Below are positions 4,472 to 8,453 of a DNA stretch of 8,453 bases, piece by piece. Position numbers and translations under genes: made by a program. The notes under the pieces were generated by a model. The model searched no databases. It was given only the letters and a program-made list of their open reading frames with translations, and was not told the DNA's origin. Origin of the DNA: an uncultured cyanobacterium (lineage in GTDB: Bacteria > Cyanobacteriota > Cyanobacteriia > Cyanobacteriales > Chroococcidiopsidaceae); the NCBI GenBank assembly GCA_946221495.1, contig CAMIFA010000193.1, positions 1 to 8,453 on the forward strand, in the 5' to 3' direction. Numbering within the stretch: position 1 is the first letter of the stretch; each line of letters starts with the position of its first letter.

Positions 4472-6499
4472 TTAACTCGCGTTTAAGACCCTGGTTGAAT
4501 TGAAAATGGCAATTAAAGCCACTCCTACATCAGCAAAAACGGCTTCCCATAATGTTGCCAGTCCTAAAGCACCCAGAGCGATAAATACACCTTTAACTGC
4601 CATAGCAAAAATAATATTCTGCCAGACAATTTGATGAGTTTTTCTGCCGATTTGCATTGCTTCAGCTACTTTTGAAGGTGCATCCGTCATAATCACAACA
4701 TCAGCAGTTTCAATCGCGGCATCAGAACCTAGCCCACCCATTGCCATGCCTACATCGGCTCTAGCAATAACTGGCGAGTCATTGATGCCGTCTCCTACGA
4801 ATGCAACCTTACTATCTTTTCCAGATTTACTGAGTATTTTCTCAATTGCACTCACCTTATCTTCGGGTAATAACCCAGCAAAGTAGGAATCTAAACCCAA
4901 CTTTTTCGCTACACTTTCGGCGACGGCTTGATTATCTCCGGTTAACATCACAGTTTGCTCAACACCCATTCTCTTGAGGGCTTGAATTGCCTGTACCGCA
5001 TCTTCTTTAATTTCGTCAGCAATCAAAATATATCCAGCGTAACGATTGTCTACTGCTAGATGAACGACTGTTCCCTCGACATTACAAACATCATGAGCAA
5101 TGTTTTCCCGATGCAACAGACGGTCATTACCCGCAAGCACTACCTGATTTTGGATCTTGGCTCGAATGCCGTGTCCAGCAATTTCTTCGTAATCTTTAAC
5201 TTCAGATGAATCGATCTTTTCACCGTATGCTTCTCGGATAGATTGAGCTACGGGATGATTTGATTGGGATTCTATTTTAGCTGCGATCGCCAATAACTCT
5301 GCTTCAGTAAAACCATTTTTAGGCAGGATCTGTGTTACTTTAAATACTCCTTTGGTTAGCGTTCCTGTTTTGTCAAAAACAACTGTTTTGACTGCTGTCA
5401 AGACATCTAGAAAAACAGAGCCTTTGACCAAAATTCCGCGCTTGGCAGCACCCCCAACACCTCCAAAGTAGCCAAGTGGTATGCTAATGACAAGTCCACA
5501 GGGACAAGAAATAACTAATAAGACAAGAGCGCGATAAACCCATGCGAATCGCTCTGCGGCAGTTGGATTTGGAATAAATAAAGGGGGAATTAGGGCTACT
5601 GCTAGCGAGAGAACAACAACAACAGGTGTGTAGTATCTAGCAAACTTGGTAATAAATTTCTCAGATTCAGATTTCTTACTGCTAGCATTCTGTACTAGCT
5701 CTAAAATTCTTGATATAGAAGACTCGCCAAATAGTTTGGTAACTTTAATAGTAAGAAACCCAGTTTTGTTAATCATCCCTGCCAAAACTGGTTCTCCAAC
5801 TTTTACAATTCGAGGCACGGATTCTCCGGTTAAAGCTGAGGTATCAAGCTGAGAATTGCCCTCCAAAATATCACCATCTAAGGGAATCTTTTCACCTGGC
5901 TTAACAACAATAATATTCCCTATGCTTACTTGTTCTGGCGATACTTTTTTGACTTCTCCATTCATCTTTAAGTTGGCATAGTCAGGGCGTATTTCTAAGA
6001 GAGATTTGATAGATTTTTTAGAACGACTGACTGCAACTTCTTGGAATAATTCACCGACTCGGAAAAACAACATCACCGCTACGGCTTCTGGTAGTAGGTG
6101 AATTGCGATCGCCCCCAGCGTCGCAATAGTCATCAAGAAATTTTCATCAAATACCCTGCCTCGGAGAATATTCCGTCCAGCGCTAGTTAAAACATTCCAG
6201 CCACTTAAGAGATAGGCAGGAATAAAAACAAGATATTCGCCAACCGAGTAAGGCGTATTGTGTAACTGCTTTTCAAAAATTGAACCGAGGACAAATAATA
6301 TAATGACTAGAATAACAGGCGCTAGTTCCTCCTTGAGGTTGAAATCTCCATCTCCGTGACTATGACCGTGATCGTGGTCGTCTTCATTCTCTTGACTGTG
6401 TCCGTGCTTATGAACATGACCGTCATTATGATTGTGACCTTCCTGATGGTCGTGGTCGGAACCACAACAGCTTGAATGAGTTGATTTCCGCTTTGTCAT
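4472..6499 (-). CDS. P1B-type heavy-metal ATPase, Zn2+/Cd2+ (P1B-2 subtype) efflux pump with His-rich N-terminus
   Basis: This 675-residue pump carries the full P1B catalytic set: TGES (224-227), the membrane metal motif CPC (C332-C334), DKTGTLT with the phosphorylated Asp D376, the P1B-specific SxSNHP (H415-P416), TGDN (520-523) and GDGIND (569-574). The P1B-2 zinc/cadmium signature is present as a Lys in the seventh helix (K636) and DVG in the eighth (D657-G659). It should export Zn2+, Cd2+ or Pb2+ from the cytosol using ATP. The N-terminus has no GMxCxxC HMA domain. Instead it has a Cys pair (C11-C12) and a His/Asp-rich stretch of about 15 His (residues 8-48), a probable metal-loading or sensing region. 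AGGAGG lies 13 nt before the ATG, rather far. It is the first gene of the minus-strand block, transcribed divergently from the ArsR gene with a shared operator region. ZiaA/CadA-like by function, but not assigned a symbol because the N-terminus differs. Confidence 0.95.
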   Translation of the reverse strand: MTKRKSTHSSCCGSDHDHQEGHNHNDGHVHKHGHSQENEDDHDHGHSHGDGDFNLKEELAPVILVIILFVLGSIFEKQLHNTPYSVGEYLVFIPAYLLSGWNVLTSAGRNILRGRVFDENFLMTIATLGAIAIHLLPEAVAVMLFFRVGELFQEVAVSRSKKSIKSLLEIRPDYANLKMNGEVKKVSPEQVSIGNIIVVKPGEKIPLDGDILEGNSQLDTSALTGESVPRIVKVGEPVLAGMINKTGFLTIKVTKLFGESSISRILELVQNASSKKSESEKFITKFARYYTPVVVVLSLAVALIPPLFIPNPTAAERFAWVYRALVLLVISCPCGLVISIPLGYFGGVGGAAKRGILVKGSVFLDVLTAVKTVVFDKTGTLTKGVFKVTQILPKNGFTEAELLAIAAKIESQSNHPVAQSIREAYGEKIDSSEVKDYEEIAGHGIRAKIQNQVVLAGNDRLLHRENIAHDVCNVEGTVVHLAVDNRYAGYILIADEIKEDAVQAIQALKRMGVEQTVMLTGDNQAVAESVAKKLGLDSYFAGLLPEDKVSAIEKILSKSGKDSKVAFVGDGINDSPVIARADVGMAMGGLGSDAAIETADVVIMTDAPSKVAEAMQIGRKTHQIVWQNIIFAMAVKGVFIALGALGLATLWEAVFADVGVALIAIFNSTRVLNAS

Positions 6500-6562
6500 C
6501 TTCGTTATCTCGCCTCCTGAATCCAGATCCGCCTTTGAAAAGTTGAGAGGGGTGTTCTAAGA

Positions 6563-6591
6563 ATTCTAGTACAATTTCCCGAATATCTGAA
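6563..6591 (-). promoter_or_regulatory. Candidate sigma70-type promoter of the ATPase operon
   Basis: On the minus strand TTCAGA (6591-6586) and TAGAAT (6568-6563) are spaced by 17 nt, giving partial matches to TTGACA and TATAAT. Transcription would start near 6556, leaving a leader of about 56 nt. The -35 overlaps the TGAATATATATTCA palindrome, as expected for repression by an ArsR-family protein. Confidence 0.4.
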
Positions 6592-6601
6592 TATATATTC
6601 A
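6588..6601. promoter_or_regulatory. SmtB/ZiaR-type operator palindrome TGAATATATATTCA
   Basis: This is a perfect 14-bp palindrome with the TGAA-N6-TTCA core that defines operators of SmtB, ZiaR, CzrA and related ArsR-family repressors. Partial symmetry extends outward (TA at 6585-6586 with TA at 6603-6604). It lies between the divergent ATPase and ArsR genes, 89 bp from one start and 113 bp from the other, and over the candidate ATPase -35. The likely ligand is the ArsR-family protein encoded at 6714. Confidence 0.75.
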
Positions 6602-6604
6602 TAT

Positions 6605-6619
6605 TTAGAATGATTCTCA
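6605..6619. promoter_or_regulatory. Possible Fur/Zur-family box (7-1-7 inverted repeat)
   Basis: On the minus strand TGAGAAT-C-ATTCTAA is a 7-1-7 inverted repeat with one mismatched pair. The classic Fur-family and Zur site is TGATAATNATTATCA, so the spacing and 11 of 14 arm positions agree. It abuts the SmtB-type palindrome and lies about 11 bp upstream of a TATACT -10-like element for the ArsR gene. This is inferred from pattern only; the region is AT-rich, so chance is possible. Confidence 0.35.
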
Positions 6620-6630
6620 CTATCAGCCTT

Positions 6631-6636
6631 TATACT
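6631..6636 (+). promoter_or_regulatory. Candidate -10 element (TATACT) for the ArsR-family gene
   Basis: TATACT matches the -10 consensus in five of six positions and would place the start of transcription near 6643, with a leader of about 70 nt. No good -35 is seen at 16-18 nt (GAATGA at 6608-6613), which is common when a regulator or extended element contributes. Confidence 0.3.
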
Positions 6637-6713
6637 GAAACTGAATGCAGATAGAAACTTCCCATGTTTCACAGTGAGGAAGTCTCTACTGAGTCTTAAA
6701 CTTCAGTTTTTCT

Positions 6714-7115
6714 ATGAACGTCCCAAATCAGCCAGAACAGCAGCGCCTGCAAAACTTTGATGCTCCAAAATGTGAATCTTTCCTAGTCAATTTAGACAAT
6801 GTGCGCTCTTGTCAGACGGAAATGCTGCCAATGACAAAGGCACAACGGATGGCTGAACTGTTTGGAGTGCTAGCAGACTCGAACCGTTTGCGACTGCTCT
6901 GTGCTCTGGCTAGTCAGGAATTGTGTGTTTGTGACTTAGCGGCGGCAGTGAAGATGAACGAATCAGCCGTTTCCCATCAGCTACGAATATTGCGAACCAT
7001 GCGTTTAGTTAATTACCGCAGAGAAGGTCGCAACGTCTATTACAGCTTGGCTGATAGCCACATTGTTAATTTGTATCATGCGGTAGTAGAACATTTGGAC
7101 GAACCAGGGGAGTAG
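6714..7115 (+). CDS. ArsR/SmtB-family zinc (or cadmium)-responsive transcriptional repressor
   Basis: This 133-residue winged-helix regulator binds operator DNA as a dimer and is released by metal. The alpha5 zinc site of SmtB (Asp104, His106, His117, Glu120) is matched with identical spacing by D114, H116, H127 and E130. The alpha3 segment ELCVCDLA has the CxC pair (C71, C73) seen in CadC/ZiaR-type sensors, and N-terminal C20 and C33 could complete an alpha3N thiolate site, so both metal sites seem to be present. The recognition region is ESAVSHQLRILRTMRLV (83-99), close to SmtB, followed by the wing YRREGRNVYY. There is no recognisable ribosome-binding site before the ATG, but the upstream start keeps C20 and C33; Met37 and Met40 would remove them. 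It is divergent from the ATPase across a TGAA-N6-TTCA operator. The dual site suggests ZiaR-like sensing of Zn2+, perhaps also Cd2+ or Pb2+. Confidence 0.93.
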   Translation: MNVPNQPEQQRLQNFDAPKCESFLVNLDNVRSCQTEMLPMTKAQRMAELFGVLADSNRLRLLCALASQELCVCDLAAAVKMNESAVSHQLRILRTMRLVNYRREGRNVYYSLADSHIVNLYHAVVEHLDEPGE

Positions 7116-7307
7116 GCTGGTGTTACAGCATTGAACACGCTACCCTTCAAGTCAAGATTGGATACCTTAATCAGCTCTATGCCTTAGCCCAGCTCATATT
7201 ATCTAAAGGGTAGTTAAATACCATTTACTTTACATTTCTTTAGAATAATGACGTACTAATGACTTGTTCTACAATTATGAAAACAATATGAAGATTTGGG
7301 GATTTAA

Positions 7308-7688
7308 TTGTTCAAATATTTTATATCTCATCTGTCACGCCTAAATAAGAATCTAGGCTGGTCGTTGTATTTAGCCTTACTTATTACCCCAGCTGCTGCC
7401 CACAAAGTTGAGGCTTCGAGTTTCCAGCCATTTCAGACAAAGTATGAACTTACAGTTGTAGGTGCTACCACTGCACTAGCATCAGGAGTTGAGACATCCT
7501 CACCGCTTAAAGAACTAGCCCAGTCGCAGAGAAGAACTACCATACGTCTGACGGAGCAACAGGGCGAACACGGCTCTCGCCAACCTGTCCCTCAGTGGAT
7601 TTTCAATGTGATTGGCATAGAAATAGGCTTAGATATAGCAATCCTAACAACACTAATACGGCGTACTCTAAAGCGTCAGCTGCTCTAA
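7308..7688 (+). CDS. Internally deleted paralog of the downstream exported protein: signal peptide plus C-terminal membrane anchor
   Basis: This 126-residue product starts at TTG (7308); an in-frame TAA directly precedes it. Residues 1-32 are a signal peptide region ending PAAAH that aligns without gaps to the exported protein at 7784 (LGWxxxLxLL, PAAAH). Seven residues later the sequence is already at FQPFQTKYELTVVG (39-52), which aligns to the last strand of that protein (LQPFQLKYDVVVAP, 141-154). About 100 residues of the ectodomain are therefore missing, in frame. The rest is a Ser/Thr/Gln-rich stalk (53-95) and a C-terminal helix (about 98-117) followed by RRTLKR, a likely membrane anchor with positive-inside end. 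Function unknown; probably a gene relic or an anchored stub. It follows the ArsR gene by 192 nt of sequence with no clear feature apart from a CTACCCTT/AAGGGTAG inverted repeat (7140-7147, 7206-7213). Confidence 0.6.
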   Translation: MFKYFISHLSRLNKNLGWSLYLALLITPAAAHKVEASSFQPFQTKYELTVVGATTALASGVETSSPLKELAQSQRRTTIRLTEQQGEHGSRQPVPQWIFNVIGIEIGLDIAILTTLIRRTLKRQLL

Positions 7689-7783
7689 TCATTCCTGTGC
7701 TTTATGGCAGCTGGGCAACAGACATCGCTGGTGGGTCTAAACTTGGCTACACCTTGCTCTTTTTGACACACGCAACTGCTTGA

Positions 7784-8272
7784 ATGGCAGAGTTGCAAAT
7801 AATTTTTATGCTTTGCCGATTAAATCTAAATCAAACTTTAGGCTGGACTGTGTTTCTCTCCTTACTCGGCAGCCCTGCGGCAGCCCATAATATTCAGATA
7901 TCAGGGGACGTGGCTGGCGTTTGGCACGTTGAGCCTAACCACAATCCCAAAGCTGGAGAACCTGCTAGAGCCTGGGTCGCTCTGACCCGTAAGGGAGGGC
8001 AAACCCTGTCCCTAGAGCAGGTTAATTGTCAAATGGCTGTTTACTCGCAACCTCGTAAAGGGGGCGACTCACCTGTGCTACAGCCTACCGTCGAAGCTAT
8101 CAACGCCCTAAAGTATCAGAGTGTTCCTAGTGCAGATATTATCTTTCCCAATAGTGGGCTTTATCAACTAGAGTTAGGCTGCACACCCAAAACTCAAGGT
8201 AATTTGCAGCCATTTCAGTTGAAGTACGATGTTGTGGTTGCACCAGGTGCAGCTGCACCCGCATCTAAGTAA
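7784..8272 (+). CDS. Exported Ig-like-fold protein of unknown function, C-terminal anchor lost
   Basis: This 162-residue product has a signal peptide (hydrophobic about 18-32, likely cleavage at PAAA-H, 31-35). A mature domain of about 125 residues follows, with beta-rich sequence. It includes HxxxxxDVAGVWHVEPNHNPKAG near the start, AWVALTRKGG, and a final strand FQLKYDVVV. C82 (VNCQMAVY) and C133 (GLYQLELGC) lie in strand-like contexts typical of an Ig-type disulfide, making it a plausible VKOR substrate. I do not recognise a characterised family; a periplasmic metal-related role is suggested only by the neighbours and the His residues near the N-terminus. The ATG at 7784 has no ribosome-binding site. 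A TTG at 7793 aligns exactly with the TTG start of the paralog at 7308 and may be the true start. The frame ends early at TAA because of an apparent 4-nt insertion; the lost C-terminal part is readable downstream. Confidence 0.75.
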   Translation: MAELQIIFMLCRLNLNQTLGWTVFLSLLGSPAAAHNIQISGDVAGVWHVEPNHNPKAGEPARAWVALTRKGGQTLSLEQVNCQMAVYSQPRKGGDSPVLQPTVEAINALKYQSVPSADIIFPNSGLYQLELGCTPKTQGNLQPFQLKYDVVVAPGAAAPASK

Positions 8273-8273
8273 T

Positions 8274-8402
8274 GCAGAGACTTCTTCACTGCCAAAAAAA
8301 TCAATAGAGTCCAAAAAAACCGCAGTCTCCACAACAGAGCAATAGGGCGGTCTCTCCTCTAGCCAATCAGACGCTCAATGGTTTGTTGCAGCGATCGCCT
8401 GA
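8274..8402 (+). pseudogene. Decayed C-terminal stalk and start of the membrane anchor of the preceding exported protein
   Basis: In the +1 frame after the stop at 8272 the sequence reads ETSSLPKKSIESKK, then TTEQ, then a TAG (8343-8345), then GGLSSSQSDAQWFVAAIA and a TGA (8400-8402). The paralog at 7308 has ETSSPLKELAQSQRR, LTEQQGEHGSRQPVPQWIF at the same spacing. From TEQ through QW the two align without gaps, and the TAG stands where the paralog has CAG (Gln). Removing four bases (AATG around 8271-8274) would join ASK directly to SETSS, matching ASGVETSS of the paralog. The anchor has thus been lost by a frameshift and at least one nonsense change. Sequence after 8402 shows nothing recognisable. 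Confidence 0.7.
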
Positions 8403-8453
8403 TGGGGTGACAGAGGGATAGGAGTGAAGCTGAACAAGGGGTCGAGTAATTAG

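Noticed and set aside
6343..6480. The repetitive CAT/GTG-like tract, considered as a CRISPR or satellite-type repeat.
   Set aside because: It is explained by His/Asp codons of the ATPase N-terminus; there are no regular repeat-spacer units.
6426..6620. Minus-strand 64-residue frame starting at 6620 that overlaps the ATPase start.
   Set aside because: It would begin inside the putative Fur-like box and runs through the promoter and the His-rich codons in another frame; no family resemblance.
7140..7213. CTACCCTT / AAGGGTAG inverted repeat after the ArsR gene, considered as a terminator.
   Set aside because: The arms are 58 nt apart and are not followed by a T-run, so an intrinsic terminator is not supported.
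7595..7783. Plus-strand frame of 62 residues between the two exported-protein genes.
   Set aside because: It begins inside the 7308 gene in another frame, with no signal, motif or ribosome-binding site. It is probably chance extension into the 95-nt gap.
8359..8453. Minus-strand frame entering from the right edge and ending ...LQQTIERLIG before a TAG at 8359-8361.
   Set aside because: The plus-strand reading of the same stretch aligns with the C-terminal stalk and anchor of the 7308 paralog, which explains the sequence better. The minus frame is only ~31 codons with no recognisable motif.

Overview
The window looks cyanobacterial. It carries six copies of the HIP1 octamer GCGATCGC in 8.45 kb, a vitamin K epoxide reductase (VKOR) fused to a thioredoxin domain, an SmtB/ZiaR-type ArsR repressor, and short ZIP/CDF-type metal transport genes. 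The core is a zinc/cadmium-type metal-resistance island flanked by gene debris and, possibly, the end of an IS200/IS605-type element.

Minus-strand block (about 6499 down to 74). A P1B-type Zn/Cd-transporting ATPase with a His-rich N-terminus (4472-6499) is followed by a VKOR-thioredoxin fusion (3447-4385), a small TFIIB-type zinc-ribbon protein (3125-3427), a YqhA/UPF0114-family membrane protein (2543-3043), a CDF efflux protein lacking its cytosolic domain (1871-2533), and a chimeric ORF (1540-1911). The chimera joins the first ~60 residues of a ZIP transporter to the last 62 residues of the VKOR fusion. It lies in a ~282-bp diverged second copy of the VKOR-tail/zinc-ribbon-head region, and the zinc-ribbon part of that copy is a decayed pseudogene. 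Beyond it lies a secreted M23 (LytM) peptidase gene (74-1426). Its stop codon touches a hairpin plus TCAA that resembles an IS200/IS605 right end.

Divergent control region (6500-6713). It holds a perfect 14-bp TGAA-N6-TTCA palindrome of the SmtB/ZiaR operator type. The palindrome overlaps a plausible -35 of the ATPase promoter. Next to it is a 7-1-7 inverted repeat that resembles a Fur/Zur-family box.

Plus-strand block (6714-8453). An ArsR-family metal sensor has the full alpha5 zinc ligand set and a CxC alpha3N motif. It is followed by two paralogous exported proteins. The first (7308-7688) has lost about 100 residues of its ectodomain in frame but keeps a C-terminal membrane anchor. The second (7784-8272) keeps the ectodomain, but its anchor region is cut off by an apparent 4-nt frameshift and then a nonsense codon; the remnant is still readable at 8274-8402.

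Inferred working model: metal releases the ArsR repressor, which induces the ATPase and perhaps the downstream genes. The ATPase and CDF protein remove Zn/Cd from the cytosol, while the VKOR fusion supplies periplasmic or lumenal disulfide formation. The flanks record repeated recombination and gene decay.
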